Positions 1-5,454 of a stretch of DNA of 7,933 bases are shown piece after piece. Position numbers and translations under genes: made by a program. The stretch is from contig DJRK01000087.1 of the NCBI GenBank assembly GCA_002440065.1, positions 1,028-8,960 of the forward strand. Direction: 5' to 3'. The DNA comes from Atopobium sp. UBA6362. Its GTDB lineage: Bacteria; Actinomycetota; Coriobacteriia; Coriobacteriales; Atopobiaceae. A model generated the notes under the pieces. That model saw only the letters and a list, made by a program, of their open reading frames with translations, made no database searches and was not told the origin of the DNA. Every line of letters starts with the position of its first letter. Within the stretch, counting starts at the first letter, position 1.

Positions 1-2
1 AT

Positions 3-1376
3 TGGATGATGGGCTGGGTGCTCACGGCCGTCACGATTACGGTCCTGGCCATCAGCGCCTTCGCCGTGGTGAAGTCGGCGCCCATCTTCCTCATCATGCA
101 GGGCTTCATCGACCGGATGAACGTGCGCCTGCGCGAGGCCATCACGGGCGTGCGCGTGATCCGCGCCTTTGGCAAGGAGCCCTACGAACGCGAGCGCCTG
201 GACGAGACGTTCGAGGACTACGCGCAGCGCGCCATCCGCGTGAACCTCGTCTTTGCCGTGACGGACACCGCGACCTTCTTCATCATGAACGCGGTCGAGT
301 CGCTCATCTTCTACCTGGGCGCGAACCGCGTGGGTGCCTACGCGATGCAGATCGGCTCCATCAGCGCCGTGATCGAGTATGCCATGCTCATCATGTTCTT
401 CATGATGATGGCCCAGTTCGCGCTGCTCCAGATGCCGCGCGCCCTCGCGTGCCTCACCCGTGCGGCTGAGGCGCTCGACCTCGAGCCGGGCATCGCGGAC
501 CCGGAAGCGCCCCGCGAGCTGCCGAGGGTTTGCGAGGTGGCAGCTTGCTGGCCGGGTGCGGAGAAGGGCTCCGGTGCCGAGGCTTGCGGGCCGGGTGCGG
601 AGAAGGGCTTCGGTGCGGCTCCTGATGCCGTCGCCCGCTTCTCCCACGTGCGCTTCCGCCACGCCGACGCCGACGAGGACACCCTCCACGACCTCGATTT
701 CTCCCTGCTGCGCGGCCAGACGACGGCCGTCATAGGCAACACCGGCTCGGGCAAGTCGACCATCGCGAAGCTCCTTCTGCGCTTCCACGACGTGACCGAG
801 GGCTCCCTCGAGTTCGAGGGCCGCGACGTCCGCGAGGTCGCGCAGGCCGACCTCCGCTCGCGCATAGCGTATGTCCCGCAGAAGGCGTGGCTTTTCTCGG
901 GGACGATCGCCGACAACCTTCGCTACGGCGCGCGGCAGGCGACAGAGGAGGAGCTTTGGCACGCCGTGGACGTCGCCCAGGGCGCCTTCGTCCACGAGCT
1001 TCCCGACGGGCTCGCCTCGCGGGTGGCCCAGGGCGGCACGAACTTCTCGGGCGGGCAGCGCCAACGCCTCGCCATCGCCCGGGCCCTTGCGCGCCGAGCG
1101 GACCTGTACATCTTCGACGACTCGTTCAGCGCGCTCGACTACAAGACCGACGCTGCGCTCCGCCACGCGCTCACAGGCGAGCTCCGAGGCGCGGCCGTAC
1201 TCATCATCGCGCAGCGCGTGAGCACGATCCGCCACGCCGACCAGATCGTGGTCTTGAACGAGGGCCAGGTCGTGGGCCTGGGCACGCACGACGAGCTCAT
1301 GGAAACGTGCCCGACGTACCGGGCGATAGCCGATTCTCAGATGAAGGGAGGTGCCGAGGATGGGCACCGCGAGTAA
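3..1376 (+). CDS. ABC exporter subunit 1 (degenerate NBD), 5' end outside the window
   Basis: This is the C-terminal part of a fused membrane-plus-ATPase exporter subunit. The frame is open to the left edge; by comparison with the usual ~580-600 residues, about 150 residues (TM1-TM3) are missing. Counting the ATG at base 6 as residue 1, residues 1-25 look like TM4. Then come the cytoplasmic loop with VIRAFGKE near 51-58, TM5 (about 80-104) and TM6 (about 113-140). The nucleotide-binding domain has Walker A GNTGSGKS at 244-251, Q-loop Gln292, signature FSGGQ at 347-351, and Walker B ending IFDDS with Asp371. Asp372 stands where the catalytic Glu should be, and Gln403 (IIAQRVST) replaces the switch His. 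Those two changes are typical of the non-catalytic half of heterodimeric exporters such as TM287 or BmrC. It therefore should pair with the next gene. The substrate (drug, lipid or peptide) cannot be read from sequence. A 13-residue duplication lies in the TMD-NBD linker. Confidence 0.93.
   Translation, partial: WMMGWVLTAVTITVLAISAFAVVKSAPIFLIMQGFIDRMNVRLREAITGVRVIRAFGKEPYERERLDETFEDYAQRAIRVNLVFAVTDTATFFIMNAVESLIFYLGANRVGAYAMQIGSISAVIEYAMLIMFFMMMAQFALLQMPRALACLTRAAEALDLEPGIADPEAPRELPRVCEVAACWPGAEKGSGAEACGPGAEKGFGAAPDAVARFSHVRFRHADADEDTLHDLDFSLLRGQTTAVIGNTGSGKSTIAKLLLRFHDVTEGSLEFEGRDVREVAQADLRSRIAYVPQKAWLFSGTIADNLRYGARQATEEELWHAVDVAQGAFVHELPDGLASRVAQGGTNFSGGQRQRLAIARALARRADLYIFDDSFSALDYKTDAALRHALTGELRGAAVLIIAQRVSTIRHADQIVVLNEGQVVGLGTHDELMETCPTYRAIADSQMKGGAEDGHRE
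543..620 (+). repeat. Two 39-bp in-frame tandem repeats in the TMD-NBD linker
   Basis: Bases 543-581 and 582-620 are near-identical 39-bp units, encoding ACWPGAEKGSGAE followed by ACGPGAEKGFGAA. The phase is preserved, so the repeat adds 13 residues without breaking the frame. It lies between TM6 and the first NBD strand (ARFSHVRFRH), a linker that is normally short and variable. It is probably a slippage or unequal-crossover duplication. No function is evident. Confidence 0.9.
1346..1351 (+). promoter_or_regulatory. Ribosome binding site GGGAGG setting the subunit 2 start at 1360
   Basis: GGGAGG ends 8 bases before the ATG at 1360, an ideal spacing. A GTG at 1351 in the same frame overlaps this site and so is an unlikely start. 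The site lies inside the end of subunit 1, suggesting coupled translation of the two subunits. Confidence 0.75.
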
Positions 1377-3246
1377 CGAGACGCGCGCGAGCAAGACACG
1401 CTCGAGCAAGGAGCGCAAAGAAGACCTTCTTGCCGCCGACGCCCCCGCAGCGGCGCCGACCGAGGAGGACGACGTCGCCCGCGACCCGGCCGGCACGGCG
1501 CGCAAGCTTTGGCGCGCCGCCGGCCCCGAGCGGTGGCGCCTCGTGGTCGCCGCGGTCTCGGCCGTCTTCTACGTGGTCGCGAGCCTCGCCGCCCCGCTCT
1601 ACAGCGCGGGCCTCGTCGACCTTTTGTGGGGACGCATCCAGGCGGCGCACGCCGCGGGCGAGGCGTTCACCGTCACGCTGGACAACGGCGGCGCGCAGAT
1701 CCTCGTCTTCCTGGGCATCTGGACCCTCGCGTGGGTCTTCTACACCGTCCAGTCGCTCGTGATGACGAGCTTCGCGGAGCGCCTGAACCTTGGCCTGCGC
1801 CGGCAGATCAGCGAGAAGATCGGTCTTCTTCCCCTGTCCTACTACGACGCGCACCAGCCGGGCGACACGATCTCGCGCGCGACGAACGACCTGGACAAGG
1901 TGTCCGAGGTCCTGCAGCGCGGCCTTCTGCAGGTCATCATCAGCGCCCTGATGTTCGTGGGCGCCGTTGGCGTGATGCTCTCGTACAACCTGCTGCTTGC
2001 GGGCGTTTTCCTCGTGTTCGCCGCGCTGTCGCTCGTCCTGACCAGGTTCGTGGGGACGGTCACGCTCAAGGTCGCATCCCGGCGCCAGGCCGCGCTTGGG
2101 CGCCTTACCGGCAAGGTCGAGGAGGCCTATTCCGGCCGCGCCGTCATCAAGGCGTTCGGCCGGGACGGGCAGAGCCTGGCGGACATCCGCGAGGCGTCCG
2201 AGGAGCTCGCCGCCGCGAGCGCCGACGCGGATTTCATCACGAACGCGATCAGCCCCGCGATCCGCTTCCTCACGCGGCTCGCGCAGGTGGTGTGCGGGCT
2301 TCTTGCCGGCGGCATGCTGCTCGCGGGGCAGCTCACCGTGGGCGTGTTCCAGTCGTTCTTCCAGTTCGTGACCACGGCGACCGAACCGCTCACGCAGCTC
2401 TCCACGACGCTGAACATGCTCCAAGGGGCGCTCGCCGCCGCCGAGCGCGTGTTCGACCTGCTGGAAGCCGAGGAGGTCGTGCCGGACCCGGCCGAGCCCG
2501 CAAGCCTTCCCGCCGAGGTCTCCGGCCGCGTCGAGTTCGAGCACGTGAGCTTTGGGTACGCTCCCGAGAAGCCGCTCATGCGCGACGTGAGCCTCACGGC
2601 CGAGCCTGGCCAGAAGGTCGCCATCGTGGGCGCGACGGGCGCGGGCAAGACCACGCTCATCAACCTCCTCATGCGCTTCTACGAGGTCGGCGGCGGGCGC
2701 ATCACGCTCGAAGGCGTGGACACCCGCGACCTTACCTGCGCCGACCTGCGCCGGCGGTTCGGCATGGTGCTGCAGGACGCGTGGCTCTTTGAGGGGACGA
2801 TCGCGCAGAACATCGCCTACGGCAAGCCCGGCGCCACGCGCGAGGAGGTCGAGGCCGCGGCCCGCGCCGCGCACGTTGACTTCTTCGTGAGGACGCTGCC
2901 CCACGGCTACGACACCCTGCTTTCCAACGACGCCGAGAACGTGAGCCAGGGCCAGCGGCAGCTCCTGACCATCGCCCGCGCGATGCTCACCGATCCCGCG
3001 ATCCTCATCCTGGACGAGGCGACCTCGAGCGTGGACACCCGCACCGAGCAGGCCATCGTTCGCGCGATGGAGGCGATCATGGAGGGTCGCACGAGCTTCG
3101 TCATCGCGCACCGCCTCTCGACGGTCGTGGACGCCGACCTCATCCTCGTGATGGACCACGGCGACATCATTGAGCAGGGCACGCACGACGAGCTCCTCGC
3201 CGCCGGCGGCGCCTACGCCGACCTCTACCGCTCCCAGTTTGCGTAA
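1360..3246 (+). CDS. ABC exporter subunit 2 (catalytic NBD, degenerate signature)
   Basis: This is a complete exporter half-transporter of 628 residues, with six membrane segments followed by an ATPase domain. Residues 1-55 are a charged, Ala-rich cytoplasmic extension. TM1 is near 61-83, TM2 112-136, TM3-TM4 187-230 and TM5-TM6 299-345. The coupling-helix motif YYDAHQPGDTISRATNDLD starts at 161 and VIKAFGRDG at 262. The NBD has Walker A GATGAGK at 424-430, Q-loop Gln472, Walker B ILILDE with Asp552 and catalytic Glu553, and switch His584 (IAHRLST). The signature is SQGQ at 529-532 instead of SGGQ. In a heterodimer this weakened signature faces subunit 1's weakened Walker B site, giving one dead and one active ATP site. 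The gene overlaps subunit 1 by 17 bases, so the two form an operon and surely a complex. The substrate is unknown; multidrug export is the generic guess. The 50-residue N-terminal extension is unusual and could be regulatory. Confidence 0.95.
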   Translation: MGTASNETRASKTRSSKERKEDLLAADAPAAAPTEEDDVARDPAGTARKLWRAAGPERWRLVVAAVSAVFYVVASLAAPLYSAGLVDLLWGRIQAAHAAGEAFTVTLDNGGAQILVFLGIWTLAWVFYTVQSLVMTSFAERLNLGLRRQISEKIGLLPLSYYDAHQPGDTISRATNDLDKVSEVLQRGLLQVIISALMFVGAVGVMLSYNLLLAGVFLVFAALSLVLTRFVGTVTLKVASRRQAALGRLTGKVEEAYSGRAVIKAFGRDGQSLADIREASEELAAASADADFITNAISPAIRFLTRLAQVVCGLLAGGMLLAGQLTVGVFQSFFQFVTTATEPLTQLSTTLNMLQGALAAAERVFDLLEAEEVVPDPAEPASLPAEVSGRVEFEHVSFGYAPEKPLMRDVSLTAEPGQKVAIVGATGAGKTTLINLLMRFYEVGGGRITLEGVDTRDLTCADLRRRFGMVLQDAWLFEGTIAQNIAYGKPGATREEVEAAARAAHVDFFVRTLPHGYDTLLSNDAENVSQGQRQLLTIARAMLTDPAILILDEATSSVDTRTEQAIVRAMEAIMEGRTSFVIAHRLSTVVDADLILVMDHGDIIEQGTHDELLAAGGAYADLYRSQFA

Positions 3247-3295
3247 GCGGTCAGACGATCGCTCCCGCCTGCCTCGCGCGTTCCTCCCCGCCGTT

Positions 3296-3349
3296 CCCCT
3301 TGCAAAATGAGACATAATCCGGCCCCAGGGTGTCCCATTTTGCAAGGGG
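3296..3349. repeat. Long palindrome, family copy 1
   Basis: The left arm CCCCTTGCAAAATGAGACA (3296-3314) pairs with the right arm TGTCCCATTTTGCAAGGGG (3331-3349). The arms are 19 bp with one mismatch, around a 16-base loop. It starts 50 bases after the exporter stop codon. No T-run follows, so it is not a standard intrinsic terminator, though it could still stop or stabilise transcripts. It is one of four related elements here, and it is in the minus orientation as defined by the invariant TATGTCTCATTTTGC arm. Confidence 0.93.
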
Positions 3350-3383
3350 GGACAACCTCCGGTGGGGTCACGGCAACGCAATC

Positions 3384-3400
3384 GGCCGCGACGGACGCCG
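3384..3400. repeat. Imperfect 17-bp direct repeat, left copy
   Basis: GGCCGCGACGGACGCCG here matches GGCCGCGACGGGCACCG at 4951-4967 at 15 of 17 positions. The two copies flank the ATPase gene and its promoter. In GC-rich DNA a chance match of this size is quite possible. Confidence 0.35.
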
Positions 3401-3456
3401 ATTGGTCAGGCCTTCTGTGCAGGGTGACTATCCACGACAGCGTTGGCTTTGTTGCG

Positions 3457-3486
3457 TTGAACGCGCTGATTAATTGCTAATATACA
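3457..3486 (+). promoter_or_regulatory. Putative promoter of the ATPase gene
   Basis: A -35-like TTGAAC (3457-3462) lies 18 bases before a -10-like TATACA (3481-3486). An alternative -10, TAATAT at 3478-3483, gives a 15-base spacer. The abrupt AT-richness supports a promoter here. The call rests on consensus matching only. Confidence 0.45.
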
Positions 3487-3492
3487 TATTAG
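3477..3492. promoter_or_regulatory. 16-bp palindrome over the putative -10 (operator candidate)
   Basis: CTAATAT (3477-3483) and ATATTAG (3486-3492) are perfect 7-bp inverted arms around AC. The palindrome covers the likely -10 box, where a bound repressor would block transcription. No regulator can be identified; the product of the following gene itself contains a possible winged helix and could be autoregulatory. Confidence 0.45.
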
Positions 3493-3525
3493 TAACCTAT
3501 ATGTTAGTAACATGTATATAAGTAC
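3481..3525 (+). repeat. Three 15-bp tandem repeats before the ATPase gene
   Basis: The units TATACATATTAGTAA, CCTATATGTTAGTAA and CATGTATATAAGTAC are in exact 15-base register. They share the core TA(T/A)TAGTAA-like end: TTAGTAAC begins at 3489 and 3504, and TAAGTAC at 3519. The preceding 15 bases (3466-3480) fit weakly as a fourth unit. The array lies between the putative -10 and the ribosome binding site, so it would be in the promoter or the 5' leader. CATGTA (3511-3516) and TACATG (3523-3528) also form a 6-bp inverted repeat running into the Shine-Dalgarno site. Iteron-like protein binding or control of translation are both possible. Confidence 0.7.
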
Positions 3526-3527
3526 AT

Positions 3528-3532
3528 GGAGG
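3528..3532 (+). promoter_or_regulatory. Ribosome binding site GGAGG setting the ATPase start at 3541
   Basis: GGAGG ends 8 bases before ATG 3541. The alternative in-frame ATG at 3526 overlaps this site and has no upstream purine tract of its own. A start at 3541 gives MFVARDREL, the form usual for this family. Confidence 0.75.
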
Positions 3533-3540
3533 TCACATCG

Positions 3541-4947
3541 ATGTTCGTCGCACGCGATCGCGAGCTTGCCTCGCTCGAATATGCCTATGCCTCGACTTCT
3601 TTTCAATTCGCCGTCGTCTACGGTCGCCGTCGCGTGGGGAAAACGAGCATCCTTCGCGAGTTCGTGCGCGATAAGGCCCATGTGATCTTCTTTACCGCAC
3701 AAGAATCGTCCGCCGCGGTGAACCTGGACTTGCTTAGCCGCCTGCTCTCAGATTCCTCGGGCGTTTTGGATGACCTCTCCACAAGTTATCCTCGCTACGC
3801 CTCGTTCGCAGATGCGTTTGAGAAAGTGTTCAGTCTCGCCCGCGAGGAGCGGGTCATTTTCGTTATCGACGAGTATCCCTATCTGGCCCAAAGCGAGAAA
3901 GGGGTCTCCTCGGCGCTCCAAACGCTCATAGACCGCCACAAGGACACGAGCAAGCTCTTCTTGGTGCTGTGCGGATCTTCCCTCAGCTTCATGGAGCATC
4001 AAGTCCTTGGCGAGAAGAGCCCCCTGTATGGGCGAAGGACCCTTCAGCTGCGCGTCAAGCCTTTTACCATCTTTGATGCGCAGAAGCTGCTGCCTAACGT
4101 GCCTGATCGCGAGCTGGTCGAGCTCTATGCCGTGGCTGGTGGTGTGCCGTTGTATCTTTCGCAGTTCGATCAAGCGAAAAATACGGAGTGGAACATAGCG
4201 CATAAGGTATTCAATCAAAGCGCGATTCTCTACGAGGAGCCAAAGAACTACCTTATGCAGGAGACGAGGTCGCCGGCCATGTACACCGCCATCGTCGAGG
4301 CCATCGCCTCGGGGCGCTGCCGCCCGACCGAGATCTCCGATTCCGTGAGGCTTCCCACGTCCGCCGTCAGCCGATATCTTGACAACCTGATCGAGCTCAA
4401 GATCGTCGAGCGCTGCACTCCTATGGTCAAGGCAAAGAAGCGCCAGGTTGTCTATAAGGTGAGCGATAACCTCTTTAGGTTCTGGTCGTTCTTTGTTTCC
4501 CGTTACGCGAACGCGATCGAGCTGGGCATGGGGGAGCAGGTCGCCGCCAAGATCGTGGGCCAGGAGTTCCCGACGTTTGTGGGCCCAGTGTTTGAGCAGG
4601 TCTGCCGTCAATGGCTCATGCGCGAGGCGGCAAGGGGAAGGCTTGGACTTCTTCCCAGGGGAATCGGATCCTGGTGGGGAACCGATCCCCGTACGAAACA
4701 AGAGGAAGAGATCGATATCGTCCTTGAGGGGTCCGACGGTGAGCTCGTCTTTGGGGAATGCAAGTGGAAGAATGCTCCCGTGGGGGTCGAGGTCGCCGAG
4801 ACCTTGCTTAGGCGCGCCGCACTGTTCCAGGGGAGCTGCAAAGAGTACTTCATTTTCTCTAAGTCGGGCTTTACTAAGAAGTGCGCTCAGTTCGCCGATA
4901 GGCGTGAAGACCTGCGTCTCGTCTCTCTGGAAGAGATGCTTGCCTAG
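3541..4947 (+). CDS. P-loop ATPase with C-terminal DUF234/PD-(D/E)XK-like domain
   Basis: This 468-residue protein matches the layout of the archaeal-ATPase/DUF234 family, which is widespread in archaea and anaerobes but of unknown role. The N terminus MFVARDREL leads to Walker A GRRRVGKT (28-35). Walker B is VIFVIDEYPYL (Asp110, Glu111), and a sensor-like strand LVLCGSS begins at 141. Residues about 255-295 (PTEIS...SAVSRYLDNLIELKIVER) look like a winged helix. The C terminus has EIDIV (Asp392) followed by FGECKWK (Glu406, Lys408), the D...ExK pattern of a restriction-endonuclease-like fold. It could therefore bind or cut nucleic acid in an ATP-dependent way, but activity is not demonstrated for the family. 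It is a single gene with its own AT-rich promoter region. Codon use is visibly less GC-rich than in the exporter, and palindromes flank it, which hints at horizontal acquisition. No partner gene is adjacent. Confidence 0.88.
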   Translation: MFVARDRELASLEYAYASTSFQFAVVYGRRRVGKTSILREFVRDKAHVIFFTAQESSAAVNLDLLSRLLSDSSGVLDDLSTSYPRYASFADAFEKVFSLAREERVIFVIDEYPYLAQSEKGVSSALQTLIDRHKDTSKLFLVLCGSSLSFMEHQVLGEKSPLYGRRTLQLRVKPFTIFDAQKLLPNVPDRELVELYAVAGGVPLYLSQFDQAKNTEWNIAHKVFNQSAILYEEPKNYLMQETRSPAMYTAIVEAIASGRCRPTEISDSVRLPTSAVSRYLDNLIELKIVERCTPMVKAKKRQVVYKVSDNLFRFWSFFVSRYANAIELGMGEQVAAKIVGQEFPTFVGPVFEQVCRQWLMREAARGRLGLLPRGIGSWWGTDPRTKQEEEIDIVLEGSDGELVFGECKWKNAPVGVEVAETLLRRAALFQGSCKEYFIFSKSGFTKKCAQFADRREDLRLVSLEEMLA

Positions 4948-4950
4948 GCG

Positions 4951-4967
4951 GGCCGCGACGGGCACCG
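4951..4967. repeat. Imperfect 17-bp direct repeat, right copy
   Basis: This is the partner of 3384-3400 (15 of 17 identical), beginning 4 bases after the ATPase stop codon. It is possibly a footprint of insertion of the ATPase segment, and possibly chance. Confidence 0.35.
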
Positions 4968-4982
4968 TTCCCGGTTCAATTC

Positions 4983-5032
4983 CCTTGCAAAATGAGAAAT
5001 TTATCGAGCGAATTATGTCTCATTTTGCAAGG
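4983..5032. repeat. Long palindrome, family copy 2
   Basis: CCTTGCAAAATGAGA (4983-4997) is perfectly complementary to TCTCATTTTGCAAGG (5018-5032), giving 15-bp arms and a 20-base loop. It lies 35 bases after the ATPase stop codon. The right side carries the invariant TATGTCTCATTTTGC, so this copy is in plus orientation. No T-run follows it. Confidence 0.93.
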
Positions 5033-5061
5033 CCACTTGAGAAATACCGTTCGGTGAAGCC

Positions 5062-5181
5062 TCAACGTTCGAAAAAATCGTCAATTGTGGTGATGAATCG
5101 GAACCGGTCGAGTAGAGGCCCCTTTTCGATTGAAGAAAGCCCAGGTAGATCGTTCGGGTGCTTGACTGCTACTTCGGGCAT
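5062..5181 (-). CDS. Possible 39-residue ORF or gene remnant, function unknown
   Basis: ATG at 5181 reads MPEVAVKHPNDLPG and continues to a stop at 5062, ending TTIDDFFER. The composition looks protein-like. It overlaps by 13 bases the end of another minus-strand frame that reads GIPSYLKVEAELKKLANCG and stops at 5169. Such a frame change may mean a frameshifted remnant of one gene, or two small coupled ORFs. An in-frame TGA lies three codons before the ATG, and only a weak GGGG tract precedes it. I recognise no family. A plus-strand frame (5015-5215) overlaps it and cannot be excluded. Confidence 0.22.
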   Translation of the reverse strand: MPEVAVKHPNDLPGLSSIEKGPLLDRFRFITTIDDFFER

Positions 5182-5251
5182 CGCGTTTCAACCCCACAAT
5201 TCGCGAGTTTTTTGAGCTCGGCCTCCACTTTCAGGTAGCTGGGTATCCCAT

Positions 5252-5301
5252 CCCCGCAAAATGAGACATATTCCAGGCGCAGGATGTCCCATTTTGCGGG
5301 G
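5252..5301. repeat. Long palindrome, family copy 3
   Basis: CCCCGCAAAATGAGACAT (5252-5269) pairs with ATGTCCCATTTTGCGGGG (5284-5301). The arms are 18 bp with one mismatch, around a 14-base loop. The mismatch is at the same stem position as in copy 1. It lies 153 bases upstream of the zinc-ribbon gene, in minus orientation. It supplies an in-frame ATG at 5284 that would wrongly lengthen that gene by 57 residues. Confidence 0.93.
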
Positions 5302-5383
5302 GGCGCGGTTGAGGAACGGCGCGTGGGTGGCCGCAACGGAGAAGGTGTGCCGAGAGGTCGAGGGGCGAACAAGACGCAGCCCA

Positions 5384-5395
5384 TGTTGCGCAACA
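5384..5395. promoter_or_regulatory. 12-bp perfect palindrome upstream of the zinc-ribbon gene
   Basis: TGTTGCGCAACA is perfectly self-complementary and lies 59 bases before the start codon. Just downstream, TGCTACGTT (5412-5420) could be an extended -10, but its -35 (AACAAA at 5392-5397) is poor. It may be an operator or a chance palindrome. Confidence 0.3.
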
Positions 5396-5445
5396 AATCA
5401 GGGGTTTGGGGTGCTACGTTCAAGGAGCAAGGAAGAAGACCGATC

Positions 5446-5450
5446 GGAGG
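5446..5450 (+). promoter_or_regulatory. Ribosome binding site GGAGG setting the zinc-ribbon gene start at 5455
   Basis: GGAGG lies 4 bases before ATG 5455. That is a short spacing, but this is the only strong site nearby. The start places the zinc-ribbon cysteines at the very N terminus (MICPHCG), as is usual for this architecture. Confidence 0.65.
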
Positions 5451-5454
5451 TCCC

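Larger units (their letters stand above)
3247..3540. other. Intergenic region with a palindrome and an AT-rich control region
   Basis: This 294-base gap follows the exporter operon. It contains palindrome copy 1 (3296-3349), then about 100 GC-rich bases in which I see no gene. From about 3450 comes an abruptly AT-rich stretch carrying the likely promoter, a 16-bp palindrome and 15-bp tandem repeats in front of the ATPase gene. Confidence 0.8.
4948..5454. other. 507-base stretch with no confident gene
   Basis: This stretch contains the right copy of a weak direct repeat (4951-4967), palindrome copies 2 (4983-5032) and 3 (5252-5301), and a lower-GC middle part. That middle part has a possible small ORF or gene remnant on the minus strand. 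The 5' leader of the zinc-ribbon gene lies from 5302. Open frames starting ATG-TCY-CAT-TTT-GC inside the palindromes are not considered genes. Confidence 0.7.

Noticed and set aside
1297..3381. A 694-codon open frame on the minus strand
   Set aside because: It lies antisense to subunit 2 of the exporter, which has all the ABC motifs. The frame is His/Arg/Asp-rich with no family motifs, as expected of a shadow frame in GC-rich DNA.
3445..3461. GGCTTTGTTGCGTTGAA as an insertion-sequence terminal repeat
   Set aside because: It resembles IS5- or IS6-type ends, but no matching inverted end or transposase is present. The 9-base match CGCAACAAA near 5389 is too short.
3748..4965. A 405-codon open frame on the minus strand
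   Set aside because: It is antisense to the ATPase gene, whose Walker and D...ExK motifs are clear. It has no recognisable motif or ribosome binding site.
5284..5454. Start of the zinc-ribbon gene at ATG 5284
   Set aside because: That ATG lies inside a palindrome arm with no Shine-Dalgarno site, and the extra 57 residues have no domain character. ATG 5455 follows GGAGG and begins directly at the zinc ribbon.
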